Source: a virus. Taken from it: a DNA stretch of 44,158 nucleotides. Shown here piece by piece: positions 25,607 to 32,911 of the stretch. The stretch spans positions 1-44,158 of IMG/VR virus record IMGVR_UViG_3300002835_000358, one strand, 5' to 3'. The notes beneath the pieces were generated by a model. It ran no database searches. It was not told the DNA's origin and was given only the letters and a program-made list of their open reading frames with translations. How positions within the stretch are numbered: position 1 is the stretch's first letter; each line of letters opens with the position of its first letter. A program made the position numbers and the translations under genes.

Positions 25607-25927
25607 GTGAAAAAGCACGAAGCTAAGCGAAAGTGCAAAGTGATGTTCCAGCATGTCTGGACAGTTCTCGTCAGGATTGAACGTTCTCAGACTTCGGATG
25701 AAATCGAATCCAAGCTTGAGGACTGCATCCGTAGTGGTCACCGTGTTATTGAGCTCTCTCGTGGTGTGCAGGATCTTGCATACACTGCTAGGGTAGAGCA
25801 GGCGTATCAGTCCCTTACAGAACTAGCGCTTGCTTGGAGGGCAGAAAACTTGACACCTCATCCTTCTGACACTGTAAAACAGCTATTGGTTGCCGCGACC
25901 CGTCGCTACCTCGCGATTGGTGGCTGA
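25607..25927 (+). CDS. helical protein of unknown function
   Basis: 106 aa; GTG start with AAAGGAG upstream (an ATG two bases earlier gives an immediate stop). Predicted all-helical, with evenly spaced charged residues and no Cys cluster. Lies between ssb and dnaB, so a replication-related role is plausible, but nothing in the sequence identifies it. Confidence 0.6.
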   Translation: MKKHEAKRKCKVMFQHVWTVLVRIERSQTSDEIESKLEDCIRSGHRVIELSRGVQDLAYTARVEQAYQSLTELALAWRAENLTPHPSDTVKQLLVAATRRYLAIGG

Positions 25928-25928
25928 G

Positions 25929-27278
25929 ATGGAGGAGTGGAAGCCCGAAACGACCAATTCCGACGCTGAGCGCTCTCTTGTCGGATCGATTCTGATCGAT
26001 ACCGGCGTGATGGCGTTGGTGAGCGACGTCGTCAAGCCAGAGGATTTTGAAGACGCCCTGTGCCGGGATGTTTACGCGGCCTGTCTCTCGATTTGGAATG
26101 AACACGGCAAGATCGATACGGTCACCGTGCACGACAAGTTGAAGGCAATGGACGCGATGAGCAGCCCGAGCCTGGTCAACCTGATGGATCTGGCCCATTC
26201 GACCCCCACTTCAATTCACGCCGACCAATATGCAAAAATCGTCAAGAAGTGGGCGCTGCTGCGTACACTCCGACGAACTGGTACGGAAATCGTCCGACTG
26301 ACTGGCACGTCTGACGATCCAGACGAGATCATCTCCCAAGCAACCTCACTCCTCTCTGGCGTCTCCAATTCGAGCAATAACGGCGCGCTAAAGCGTTGGA
26401 GCGATTTGGCTGGCAGTGCGTACGACGAGATCGAGTCCGCGGCTAACGGAGCCAAGCAAAATGGGATCAAGTCTGGACTTGGGGATTTGGACCGAACACT
26501 CGGCGGATTCCACAAATCCGACCTAATTATTCTGGCGGCTCGTCCGTCGGTTGGTAAGACGTCGCTTGCCCTCAACATCGCTGAACATGCAGCAAAGCAG
26601 CTAAAGACTGTGGCGTTCTTCTCGCTAGAGATGAGCAGCTCGCAGTTGGTACAGCGCATCGTCAGTGGTGACGCGGCGATTGACGCATCACGCATTCGCA
26701 CAGGTTCAATCAGCGAGACTGATTGGGCCTCACTTACAAATTCGTTTTCTCGCCTGAATACGATGCCGCTCTTTATTGACGACACATCGTCAATTGACAT
26801 TGCGTCAATTCGCGCACGGTGCCAGCGGCTTGCTGGAGAGCACTCAATTGACCTCGTGATCATCGACTACCTACAGCTCATGGGTGGTGATCGGCGAGAG
26901 AATCGCGTGCAGGAGGTTAGCGAGATTTCTCGTGGACTGAAATCGATTGCGCGAGATCTCGATGTGCCGGTCATTGCGCTGAGTCAGCTTTCACGCGCGT
27001 CAGAGTCGCGAGATACGAAGGAGCCTAGACTTTCAGACCTTCGTGAGAGCGGTAGCATAGAACAGGATGCCGATGTGGTTTTGATGCTCTGGCGGGAGAA
27101 CGAGCGGACCGAGGAGTCCCGTTCGGCCGACGGCGAAGTTGTAAACCTCAAAATCGCCAAGCACCGAAACGGTCCGACAGGGGAATATCCGCTCTGGTTT
27201 AAGAAGTCGCAAACCCGATTTGTGGGCATGGTTAAGGAAAGCGTACAGTCGCCGGTCCAGCAAAGGCTGGTAGAATGA
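25929..27278 (+). CDS. dnaB: replicative DNA helicase DnaB
   Basis: 449 aa. N-terminal helical domain (DAERSLVGSILID...), then RecA-like core with SGLGDLDRTLGGFHKSDLIILAARPSVGKTS (Walker A near residue 206), FFSLEMS, IIDYLQLM (Walker B near residue 312), ISQLSRASE, and arginine-finger region LSDLRESGSIEQDADVV. Length and motif set are normal for DnaB. ATG 25929 starts one base after the upstream stop. No DNA polymerase is visible, so host polymerase is probably used. Confidence 0.95.
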   Translation: MEEWKPETTNSDAERSLVGSILIDTGVMALVSDVVKPEDFEDALCRDVYAACLSIWNEHGKIDTVTVHDKLKAMDAMSSPSLVNLMDLAHSTPTSIHADQYAKIVKKWALLRTLRRTGTEIVRLTGTSDDPDEIISQATSLLSGVSNSSNNGALKRWSDLAGSAYDEIESAANGAKQNGIKSGLGDLDRTLGGFHKSDLIILAARPSVGKTSLALNIAEHAAKQLKTVAFFSLEMSSSQLVQRIVSGDAAIDASRIRTGSISETDWASLTNSFSRLNTMPLFIDDTSSIDIASIRARCQRLAGEHSIDLVIIDYLQLMGGDRRENRVQEVSEISRGLKSIARDLDVPVIALSQLSRASESRDTKEPRLSDLRESGSIEQDADVVLMLWRENERTEESRSADGEVVNLKIAKHRNGPTGEYPLWFKKSQTRFVGMVKESVQSPVQQRLVE

Positions 27279-27299
27279 CCGCCCAGAAAGGAGCTCAAA

Positions 27300-27623
27300 G
27301 TGGCAATCGTCAACGTAACCGATGTGGAGTTCACGTCGGAAGTTCTCAATCACAACGGACCAGTCCTCATCGACTTTTGGGCTGGGTGGTGCAGTCCATG
27401 CAAACGACTGGCGCCGGAATTCGAGAAGCTCGCGGAAAAATTCTCCAAGACAATAAAGTTCGTAAAGGTTGACGTAGACCAGAGCCCAGCGGCAGCAAAG
27501 GCGTTCAACGTCATGTCCCTTCCAACGCTGGTGTTCTTTAATCCGGGCGAAACTCCAGTTTCGTCGTCAGGATTTGCCACGGCGGCAAACCTCGAAAAAA
27601 AGTTTAACCTTGGCGGCCGTTAA
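27300..27623 (+). CDS. trxA: thioredoxin
   Basis: 107 aa, GTG start with AAAGGAG. Standard single-domain thioredoxin: LIDFWAGWCSPCKRLAPEF with active site CSPC, VDVDQSPAAAKAFNVMSLPTLVFF with cis-Pro. May reduce ribonucleotide reductase or serve as a polymerase partner; neither is encoded here. A DUF4395-like membrane protein, a frequent partner of thioredoxins, is three genes downstream. Confidence 0.88.
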   Translation: MAIVNVTDVEFTSEVLNHNGPVLIDFWAGWCSPCKRLAPEFEKLAEKFSKTIKFVKVDVDQSPAAAKAFNVMSLPTLVFFNPGETPVSSSGFATAANLEKKFNLGGR

Positions 27624-28097
27624 ATGTCCTACTTCGCCTGGGAGGATGAACTACCGTTCAAACTGAGCTACCCAAAACGCGCTGAGCCGAAGCACGTCAA
27701 GGTGTTCAAGAAGTCCCTTCAGGCAATCGGAGACATGGCGCGTCGACATCGCATTAAAGTCACCGAGGTCAAGCTTCATGTCCACGACTTCCAGCAGCCG
27801 TATCACGCCCTCGGGTACGCCGTCAGTGAGATTTCGGAGATCACCCTTTGCGGCTGGGATGTCGAGACTGGGCTCCATGAGCTTGCACACATCTGGTCCG
27901 GGGAGGCGCACACGACCCTCTGGGCGAAGCGGCTCCTCCAACTTCATCAAGAGTACTCGCCACGAAAGGCAAAGAAGTGGGAAAAGACCCTCTTCAAGCA
28001 GTACCGCTCGGCCAGAACAGTCATCAAAGAGCGGGATGCTGCGTTGCCACGTAAAAAGAGTGTCAGACGGTGCCACTCGTGTGGTAAGCTCGACTGA
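27624..28097 (+). CDS. SprT-like zinc metalloprotein
   Basis: 157 aa. HELAH at residues 85-89 is the HExxH zinc-metalloprotease motif, with His96 a possible third ligand; a C-terminal CHSCGK may bind a second zinc. This combination fits SprT/Spartan-like proteins that digest DNA-protein crosslinks, but the family call is tentative. Follows thioredoxin without a gap. Confidence 0.6.
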   Translation: MSYFAWEDELPFKLSYPKRAEPKHVKVFKKSLQAIGDMARRHRIKVTEVKLHVHDFQQPYHALGYAVSEISEITLCGWDVETGLHELAHIWSGEAHTTLWAKRLLQLHQEYSPRKAKKWEKTLFKQYRSARTVIKERDAALPRKKSVRRCHSCGKLD

Positions 28098-28109
28098 GAG
28101 GACATCAAC

Positions 28110-28304
28110 ATGGGGGAATCAAAATGGCAGGCGAGGGACAGGAAGCTGCGGCGGCGGCGCAGCTCGATGGACAGCCACTACCAGAAGTGGTGGCACGCCC
28201 TGGATCAACTGATCAAGCGCCGAAGTTCAGCGAGCAAGACTACGGGCAGTACCGTAGGTGGCGCAGGGCATACGACGAACACTCGCGATACAAACGACGA
28301 GTGA
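28110..28304 (+). CDS. small basic actinophage-type protein
   Basis: 64 aa. The segment KWQARDRKLRRRRSSM followed by a helical ALDQLIKRRS resembles a small basic protein type common in phages of actinobacteria (KWRARDRK...). It has GAGAGG upstream of ATG 28110. It overlaps the next gene in another frame for 181 nt, so one of the two starts may need revision. Confidence 0.5.
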   Translation: MGESKWQARDRKLRRRRSSMDSHYQKWWHALDQLIKRRSSASKTTGSTVGGAGHTTNTRDTNDE

Positions 28305-28531
28305 ATAAGTGGTTAGAAGATAACCACAACTACCAGATTGCCGACTCCAGCGGATGGCTCGATGTGGCTGAAGCGGAGGGCCGATGCAACGCAGAGATTA
28401 ACGGCGAAGAAGTAAAAATCTTCTGCGATCTTTGCGCATGGTTCCAGTTCGGATATGGCAAGAAGTTCGACGTCACGCAAATACGCTCGATGTCGAGTCG
28501 ATATGATCGAGAGCGGAGGGCGCGACGATGA
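28124..28531 (+). CDS. protein of unknown function, 135 aa
   Basis: ATG 28124 with GGGGGA upstream. The first 40 residues lie entirely over the preceding gene in a shifted frame and are Ala/Pro-rich; the remainder (YGQYRRWRRAYDEHSRYKRRVNKWL..., NGEEVKIFCDLCAWFQFGYG) looks like a true folded domain. In-frame GTG codons near 28184 are alternative starts, without ribosome sites. Confidence 0.55.
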   Translation: MAGEGQEAAAAAQLDGQPLPEVVARPGSTDQAPKFSEQDYGQYRRWRRAYDEHSRYKRRVNKWLEDNHNYQIADSSGWLDVAEAEGRCNAEINGEEVKIFCDLCAWFQFGYGKKFDVTQIRSMSSRYDRERRARR

Positions 28532-28884
28532 AGATGGTCAATTCTGCACGAGCCCGCAAGGGAGCAGCAACCAGCGTTGTGATTTTGACGATTGCGCTCT
28601 TCACGCAAAGCCAACTTCTTGTTGGGCTCATCGGAAGTGTGCTGCTGTTGGCGTTCCTCGGCGGACCAAACTTCCTCACAATCCTCTACCGTCCATCCGG
28701 TACTGCGGAGCACCCGGCAAGTGGGATTCGCTTGGCGCAGCTCTTGGGGGCAGTCTTCGCGTTTGCTGGCCTGGCGCTTAACGCACCGATTTTGATTGCC
28801 GTCCTTGCTGGGCTGCAGTTTATCCTTGCGGCGACGGGCATCTGCATCGCGTGCAAGTTTTACGGGATCACCAAGTATCTATGA
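28528..28884 (+). CDS. DUF4395-like membrane protein
   Basis: 118 aa with four hydrophobic segments. The second half (PASGIRLAQLLGAVFAFAGL..., AVLAGLQFILAATGICIACKFY) fits the DUF4395 pattern ending in C-x2-C-x-Y. Such proteins are often encoded near thioredoxins and are thought to be involved in membrane thiol chemistry. ATGA overlap with the previous gene; GGAGG upstream. Confidence 0.6.
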   Translation: MKMVNSARARKGAATSVVILTIALFTQSQLLVGLIGSVLLLAFLGGPNFLTILYRPSGTAEHPASGIRLAQLLGAVFAFAGLALNAPILIAVLAGLQFILAATGICIACKFYGITKYL

Positions 28885-29030
28885 AGCGACCACTTGACAA
28901 AATGGACCCAAATAGGTATCGATTTGTTGAGATATATGAGTTCAGGGATCATAAAACCAAGTACGACTACCTCTTTGCCATTATCGGCTTCGGAATCATC
29001 GCGTTTGTCGCCTGGGTTTCGAGTCTTTAA
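28881..29030 (+). CDS. small single-pass membrane protein, 49 aa
   Basis: Starts in an ATGA overlap. A charged N-terminal half (PNRYRFVEIYEFRDHKTKYDY) is followed by one transmembrane helix (LFAIIGFGIIAFVAWVSSL). Last gene of the plus-strand operon; 40 nt separate it from the convergent minus-strand gene. Function unknown. Confidence 0.6.
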   Translation: MKRPLDKMDPNRYRFVEIYEFRDHKTKYDYLFAIIGFGIIAFVAWVSSL

Positions 29031-29070
29031 AGCCCCGTAGAGGCACTTTTCCGGCCCGTAGAGCCCCGAT

Positions 29071-29679
29071 TTACCCCTTTTGGCTGTCTGGGTACCCCTT
29101 GAAGTTTCCCAAGGCCTGGAAATCACCGGTGTCCTGCCAGCCCTCGACAACATGGGGCCGCATATCCCCGTAGGCCTCGAGGACGTCAATCATCTCTGAG
29201 CTACGGAGCGATCGGATCATATCGTGGAGCTTTTCAGCGTCATCGAACCGGTAGAGCCCAATGCAGACCTCTCCGGTTGCAGCCCCGCGAGTCCAGCGGA
29301 CGGTGTTGTGGTAGTCCCAGACACGACGCGATGGAGCCTCAGCGACTCCAACCCAAGAACCAGGAGCGCTTGGGATCTCTGGCAGAACGGTATCTCCGTA
29401 AATCACCGTAATCGGTCCCTGGACGCCCGTATCAACGAGATATCGTTCCAATGCACGGGCTGGTCCACGGGTATCGTTGGTTTCGACGATTGGCCCACGC
29501 CATCCGCTCAGATAGATTTTTCCTGCCTCGCCAGGGCGAACCACCACGCCAGCGAGTCCCCCCTTGAGTGCGCGCATATGCCACTCCAGAACTGTGACCC
29601 CGGCAGCCTGGACCAGGAGCTTGGAGTAGCCGTTGAGGCGCGTGGACTTCCCTGCAGCGAGAACGACGACGTTATCCAT
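29071..29679 (-). CDS. sugar-nucleotide / NTP transferase-like protein
   Basis: 202 aa from ATG 29679 (MDNVVVLAAGKSTRLNGYSKLL), overlapping the upstream GT gene by 8 nt. The AAGKSTRL signature and downstream ITVIYGDTVLPE (D for metal binding) mark the nucleotidyltransferase superfamily that activates sugars to NDP-sugars or transfers nucleotidyl groups. Paired with a GT2 enzyme it may build a sugar modification. The upstream part of the longer open frame lies over the GT gene and is not counted. Confidence 0.75.
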   Translation of the reverse strand: MDNVVVLAAGKSTRLNGYSKLLVQAAGVTVLEWHMRALKGGLAGVVVRPGEAGKIYLSGWRGPIVETNDTRGPARALERYLVDTGVQGPITVIYGDTVLPEIPSAPGSWVGVAEAPSRRVWDYHNTVRWTRGAATGEVCIGLYRFDDAEKLHDMIRSLRSSEMIDVLEAYGDMRPHVVEGWQDTGDFQALGNFKGYPDSQKG

Positions 29680-30247
29680 TGATGATCCTCTTGACTTCCT
29701 CATAGCCTTCGCGGTTATGGCTTTCGTGGGTCCAGCCATCGTCGATGCGATAGGTCCAGGTGATCTCAGGGACGCACTTGAACTTCGCCCCGGCTCGATA
29801 TGCCTCGACCCAGAAGAGCCAGTCATAGCCAAAGACCTGCTTGAACATGCCGATCTTGTTGAAGACGCTCTTGCGGACCAGGGCGTTGTGACTGACGTTG
29901 TTGTCCTTCAGGAGGCTCTCGGGATCAAACGGCTTGTTGTACCAGCCGGTGTAATTTGCGCCGTCCGCATACGAATAGATGATATCCACATCTGGGCTAG
30001 CCTCCGCCATCAGTCGCTCCAGGTGATGCGGATGAAGCAGGTCGTCGTCGTCGAGGAGCTGCACCCACTCAGTCGAAACCCGGCGAACCAGAGAGTTCTT
30101 CGTCCACCATCCACCGCGTTGGTGGAGATCAACCGAAATCAAGTGCTCAGCCGGAAGGAGCGTTTGGGCGCGCACCGACATAATCGCCTCGCCAAGCAGG
30201 CGGGTCCGCATCGGCGTACTCGCGGTGACAACTGTTACATCGCTCAT
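29672..30247 (-). CDS. family 2 glycosyltransferase
   Basis: 191 aa. GT-A fold start VTVVTASTPMRTRLLGEAIMSVRAQ, metal-binding QLLDDDDLLHPHHLE (D-x-D), and acceptor-side GYDWLFWVEAYRAGAKFKCVPEITWTYR. Slightly short for GT2 but complete. Driven by its own leaderless-type promoter. Together with the nucleotidyltransferase it likely glycosylates a virion or cell-surface component, or DNA; the substrate is not deducible. Confidence 0.8.
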   Translation of the reverse strand: MSDVTVVTASTPMRTRLLGEAIMSVRAQTLLPAEHLISVDLHQRGGWWTKNSLVRRVSTEWVQLLDDDDLLHPHHLERLMAEASPDVDIIYSYADGANYTGWYNKPFDPESLLKDNNVSHNALVRKSVFNKIGMFKQVFGYDWLFWVEAYRAGAKFKCVPEITWTYRIDDGWTHESHNREGYEEVKRIING

Positions 30248-30253
30248 GTCAAG

Positions 30254-30281
30254 AGCATACCATACCGGGCCGGAGTGTCAA
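30254..30281 (-). promoter_or_regulatory. leaderless-type promoter of GT2/NTP-transferase unit
   Basis: Minus-strand TTGACA (30276-30281), 16-bp spacer, TATGCT (30254-30259), then 6 nt to the ATG at 30247; no ribosome site. Same -10 to start spacing as at 17788. Confidence 0.65.
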
Positions 30282-30510
30282 CGTTTGAAGATAAACCGAA
30301 AACCGCGGGCAGACCAAAGTCCCATCATCAAAGCGCATAGCACAAGGTGGAGTGGAGCGTTGTGTGTTGTGTGAAAAAAAGATGCAGGGCCTAGTCTCCG
30401 GTTGGAGCTGGCCGTGGTGTGTAGAAGTTCGACTTAAAAGGGGTTTGGGGGGTTTTGTAGATAATTTTCCGTGACGGAGTTAGAACGCCTTTGTGCTCGT
30501 GTTGAACCAA
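30282..30510. other. gene-free stretch
   Basis: No convincing open frame on either strand. Contains GT-rich runs near 30360 and a G-rich run near 30440-30460. It separates the glycosyltransferase unit from the terminator hairpins of the next minus-strand unit. Confidence 0.5.
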
Positions 30511-30575
30511 ACACCCGCCAGGGGTGTGCGATTCTCGCCAGGTAGCACAACACCCGCCGCGCTTGCGGCGGGTGT
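30511..30575 (-). terminator. tandem hairpins downstream of 30601 gene
   Basis: Two stems with the same end sequence: ACACCC/GGGTGT (30511-30527) and the perfect 11-bp ACACCCGCCGC/GCGGCGGGTGT with loop GCTT (30550-30575). No clear U-tract; position after the gene stop suggests termination. Confidence 0.55.
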
Positions 30576-30600
30576 GTGTTGCGCTTGCGCGCGTTGAGAG

Positions 30601-30930
30601 TTAGAACAACGGCGCGCCGCCGTCGCCGTCAATGAGAACTGCGTTGAGCAGCGCAAGCAGTTCCGCCTCTGCGCGGTTGACCAGGATTGAGGCGCAACCC
30701 TCTGCGTCGTCGTTGAGAACGAGAGCGCATACGCGAACTGCGAGAGCGTCAAGAGCCGCGCCGCTCTCGTCGTCGCAAGCGTAGCGCGCTGCGCATAGCG
30801 CGCCGTTCTCGCTGCGCGTCGCAACTGCAACCAGGATTGGCGAGTCCTGCACGAGTTCTGCGTTGACCGCGTGGTCAACGAGGCTCTCAACGAGAGCCGT
30901 GTTGAGCGTGTAGTCCAGGGTTCCGTTCAT
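30601..30930 (-). CDS. protein of unknown function, 109 aa, biased composition
   Basis: ATG 30930 has AGAGGAGAA upstream. The product is Ala/Leu/Val-rich and acidic (LALLNAVLIDGDGGAPLF at the end), likely helical. The DNA is unusual: words such as GTTGAG, GCGCG and CTCAACG recur throughout gene and leader, unlike neighbouring genes. Transcribed from the promoter at 30988-31016. No family recognised. Confidence 0.6.
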   Translation of the reverse strand: MNGTLDYTLNTALVESLVDHAVNAELVQDSPILVAVATRSENGALCAARYACDDESGAALDALAVRVCALVLNDDAEGCASILVNRAEAELLALLNAVLIDGDGGAPLF

Positions 30931-30987
30931 CGTTCCGTTCTCCTCTTGGCGGTTGAGGCGTGTGCCTCTTTCGTTCCCGCTACGAGA

Positions 30988-31016
30988 ACAATACACCAGG
31001 TTGAGCGGCAACGCAA
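30988..31016 (-). promoter_or_regulatory. promoter of 30601 gene
   Basis: Minus-strand TTGCGT (31011-31016), 17-bp spacer, TATTGT (30988-30993). Neither of the two conserved upstream elements of the right arm is present. Confidence 0.55.
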
Positions 31017-31146
31017 CACCCCGTTGCGAGTTCAACCGAAATCGGGAAACGGCCTGCGCGACCAGGCGCCTGACTGTAACAAACCGGACTGTAACAATCC
31101 ACCGGTTCTACGGCGTGGCTGGACCGGCAAGCCGCCATTTATGGGT

Positions 31147-31187
31147 GCGGCGAAGCCGCCGCCTTTTTAGGGGCGACGGCTCCGTCG
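31147..31187. terminator. paired GC hairpins between units
   Basis: GCGGCG-AAGC-CGCCGC (31147-31162), followed on the plus strand by CTTTTT, and CGACG/CGTCG (31174-31187). They lie just after the stop of the 31193 gene (minus) and would terminate transcription, most classically on the plus strand. Confidence 0.45.
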
Positions 31188-31192
31188 GCTGG

Positions 31193-31600
31193 CTACCAGG
31201 CGGTCGCTGGCTGCTTTACCTCTGACGAGTGTGTCCAGCGGGAATCGCCTTCGACGAGCTCGCGCACCTTGGCGATTGCCTCTGCCTCGCTGCGCATCGC
31301 GAATCGGTTGGCTGGGCAATCTAGTCGCTCCGACCAGAATCCTCGCTCGTCGCGCTTCTGCCAGATGTGCGAGAAGTATGGCGTTCCCATCGGGCTCACG
31401 GTCACGGTGATGTACTCGCGGTACTCGGCGACTTCGCTGTCGACCTGATTTCCCATCGCGTCGGTGAAGCGGTTGTAGTAGCCGTCGCGTCGGAACTCTG
31501 GTCGTGGCTCTGCCGCGCGCGGCGCCGCGACCTGGGCTGCCTTTTCGGTGCGCTTCTGGTCTACGCCGACGATTGCGAGGAGCGTTGCTACGAAGTTCAT
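31193..31600 (-). CDS. protein of unknown function, 135 aa
   Basis: ATG 31600 with GAAGGAGAG. A short hydrophobic N-terminus (MNFVATLLAIVGV) precedes a basic, Ala-rich linker and a compact C-terminal domain (EYREYITVTVSPMGTPYFSHIWQKRDERGFWSE, EAEAIAKVRELVEG). Single-gene unit controlled by a GTTAAG-type promoter with an extensive 5' hairpin (about 31616-31654). No family recognised. Confidence 0.65.
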   Translation of the reverse strand: MNFVATLLAIVGVDQKRTEKAAQVAAPRAAEPRPEFRRDGYYNRFTDAMGNQVDSEVAEYREYITVTVSPMGTPYFSHIWQKRDERGFWSERLDCPANRFAMRSEAEAIAKVRELVEGDSRWTHSSEVKQPATAW

Positions 31601-31660
31601 TTCTCTCTCCTTCTTTTGAGGGGTCGGTGGCGAGTGCCACCGTTGACCCCCTCTACTTGT

Positions 31661-31726
31661 ACAATACTAAACCTTTATACCCTTGTCAACCCCTTTTCCC
31701 AAAATAGTAGGTTAAATTTTCTTAAC
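31661..31726 (-). promoter_or_regulatory. class B promoter (GTTAAG element, 21-bp gap)
   Basis: TATTGT (31661-31666), 17-bp spacer, TTGACA (31684-31689), then 21 bp to the GTTAA...TTAAC element (31711-31726). Predicted transcript starts AGAGGGG and folds into a long stem. Confidence 0.75.
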
Positions 31727-31876
31727 ATTTGCCTCAGGTTTGCGTTCTACTGCGCTCTGTATAGGCAGCACTTTGATGACGAAGCTGGCGGCGATTGTAA
31801 TCGCGGCGGCCGCGGCTATTGCCGTTAGCAGCAGCAGCGCGACAATCGCTAGCAGCGACCGTGCGAGCCGTTGCAT
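31712..31876 (-). CDS. small membrane protein, 54 aa
   Basis: ATG at 31876 lies inside the end of the preceding gene. The product has one long hydrophobic segment (SLLAIVALLLLTAIAAAAAITIAASFVIKVL, residues 7-37 in part) and a charged tail. Its stop TAA falls inside the class B element at 31711-31726. No strong ribosome site; translation may be coupled to the upstream gene. Confidence 0.5.
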   Translation of the reverse strand: MQRLARSLLAIVALLLLTAIAAAAAITIAASFVIKVLPIQSAVERKPEANVKKI

Positions 31877-32013
31877 CCAGCGATTGCCAGAACGGCGATC
31901 GTCGCGACTACGAGCAGGATGCCGAGCAGGATGCGCCTTCGCTCCTGCTGCCGGTTCCAGGTCTCCGTTTCGCGAAGGATAAGTTGCTCGCGGTAAGTGA
32001 GTAGCCGCTTCAT
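31849..32013 (-). CDS. small membrane protein, 54 aa
   Basis: ATG at 32013 with AAGGAGACAAA upstream and an ATGA overlap with the preceding stop. A charged amphipathic N-terminal half (REQLILRETETWNRQQERRR) is followed by one transmembrane helix (ILLGILLVVATIAVLAIAG) and a Cys-containing tail. Too short for usual ORF cut-offs. Confidence 0.65.
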   Translation of the reverse strand: MKRLLTYREQLILRETETWNRQQERRRILLGILLVVATIAVLAIAGCNGSHGRC

Positions 32014-32174
32014 TTTGTCTCCTTCTTTCCGAACTGGCTCATCGTGTCTACGACGGTCCAGGCGATGCCTTGCTCGCGAACCGCGTCGAGCATCATCTGG
32101 CGCGCGTGCCAGAGGCTTCGCTTCTTGGCGGCTTCCTTGGCTTCGGTCCGAAGTTGCTTCTTGCTCTTGCTCAT
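32010..32174 (-). CDS. MSKSKKQ-type basic mini-protein, copy 1
   Basis: 54 aa. Begins MSKSKKQLRTEAKEAAKKRSLWHARQ, highly basic and helical. Homologous to the product of 34771-34941 (shared start, shared EAAKK and W..RQ..L positions). Start chosen by homology and by GAGAGGACA upstream. Both copies follow class B promoters with the same 5' hairpin. Nucleic-acid binding is plausible from charge. Confidence 0.7.
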   Translation of the reverse strand: MSKSKKQLRTEAKEAAKKRSLWHARQMMLDAVREQGIAWTVVDTMSQFGKKETK

Positions 32175-32219
32175 TTTGCTGTCCTCTCTGCTTGTGAAGG
32201 GCACTTCCCCTCTATGTAT

Positions 32220-32275
32220 ACAATACTAAAAGCTCTTACGCTTGTCAACCCTTTCGAAGGTTAAATTTTCTTAAC
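32220..32275 (-). promoter_or_regulatory. class B promoter (GTTAAG element, 11-bp gap)
   Basis: TATTGT (32220-32225), 17-bp spacer, TTGACA (32243-32248), 11-bp gap, GTTAA...TTAAC element (32260-32275). Transcript starts AGAGGGGAAGTGCCCTTC, a terminal hairpin. Confidence 0.75.
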
Positions 32276-32525
32276 CTCGGATGTTGTTGCGCTCGGAGCT
32301 GCGAGCGATTCGCTCCTCATCGCGGCTCCATCGGGCGAGCTGCTCGTAGCGCTCGGCATCGGCTCGCCATTGCGCAGCGTAGCCTAGGCTGTCCTCGGCG
32401 TTGGTGCGGCGGAAGAACTTGTCGCGCATCGACCGGGCGTCGCGCTCATAAGACATCGCGAGCCGCATCCAGTTGTCGGCTGTCTTGATGTGGCTGTTGC
32501 GCTTGACGAATTCTGCCTGTGTCAT
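32271..32525 (-). CDS. helical protein of unknown function, 84 aa
   Basis: ATG 32525 behind GAAGGAGAGGACAA. Arg/Ala-rich, predicted helical throughout (ADNWMRLAMSYERDARSMRDKFF..., YAAQWRADAERYEQLARWSRDEERIAR). Its stop lies in the GTTAAG element of the next promoter. Single-gene unit under a class A promoter. Confidence 0.65.
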   Translation of the reverse strand: MTQAEFVKRNSHIKTADNWMRLAMSYERDARSMRDKFFRRTNAEDSLGYAAQWRADAERYEQLARWSRDEERIARSSERNNIRG

Positions 32526-32582
32526 TTGTCCTCTCCTTCGTTCGCGTCGCGGTCGGCTGACTGCTTCCCGTTCGACTCTTCT

Positions 32583-32645
32583 ATTATACCTCACCGTTGT
32601 ACCCTTGTCAACCCCTTTCTCAAAATGTCTCACCTGGCGCAACAG
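32583..32645 (-). promoter_or_regulatory. class A promoter (20-bp element, 14-bp gap), copy 1
   Basis: Consensus TATAAT (32583-32588), 17-bp spacer, TTGACA (32606-32611), 14-bp gap, element CTGTTGCGCCAGGTGAGACA at 32626-32645. Leader begins GTCGAACGG and can pair with CCGCGAC. Confidence 0.85.
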
Positions 32646-32911
32646 CATCTTGGGGGCTGCCGGGACGGCGATTTCGCTGGCTGGCGCGCGCGCGTTCGAC
32701 GAAGACGACGAGACGAAGACGACGCGATGTATATATAATCTGCCCAAAAAAAACACCCCTTCAAAAAAACTGAAACAAACGCCAAAAAAACTTCCGGCGC
32801 CGGTTTCGCTTCCGGCAAATCGCAAGCTGCAAATGCATCGATGGATTTATGGGGATGCCCCGAGCCAGGGCGGTCCTGACCCGGGGCGGTGTGAGGCGAT
32901 GGACGCGCCTC
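32646..32911. other. gene-free stretch with A/C-rich tract
   Basis: No supported gene. Holds a duplicated GACGAAGACGAC motif near 32700, a TATATATA block near 32725, and a plus-strand A/C-rich, G-poor tract (32735-32790) which is T-rich on the minus strand. Confidence 0.5.
32784..32816 (-). terminator. possible terminator of 32912 unit
   Basis: GCCGG/CCGGC stem (32799-32816) followed on the minus strand by GCCGGAAG and then seven T residues. Weak stem; position about 95 nt after the stop. Confidence 0.35.

Noticed and set aside
29224-30340. plus-strand open frames over the glycosyltransferase unit
   Set aside because: The minus-strand frames carry clear catalytic motifs and a promoter; the plus-strand frames do not.
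30480-30890. minus-strand 136-aa open frame rich in Arg, Ser and Thr
   Set aside because: Shadow of the 30601 gene in another frame; it runs over the terminator hairpins and has no ribosome site.
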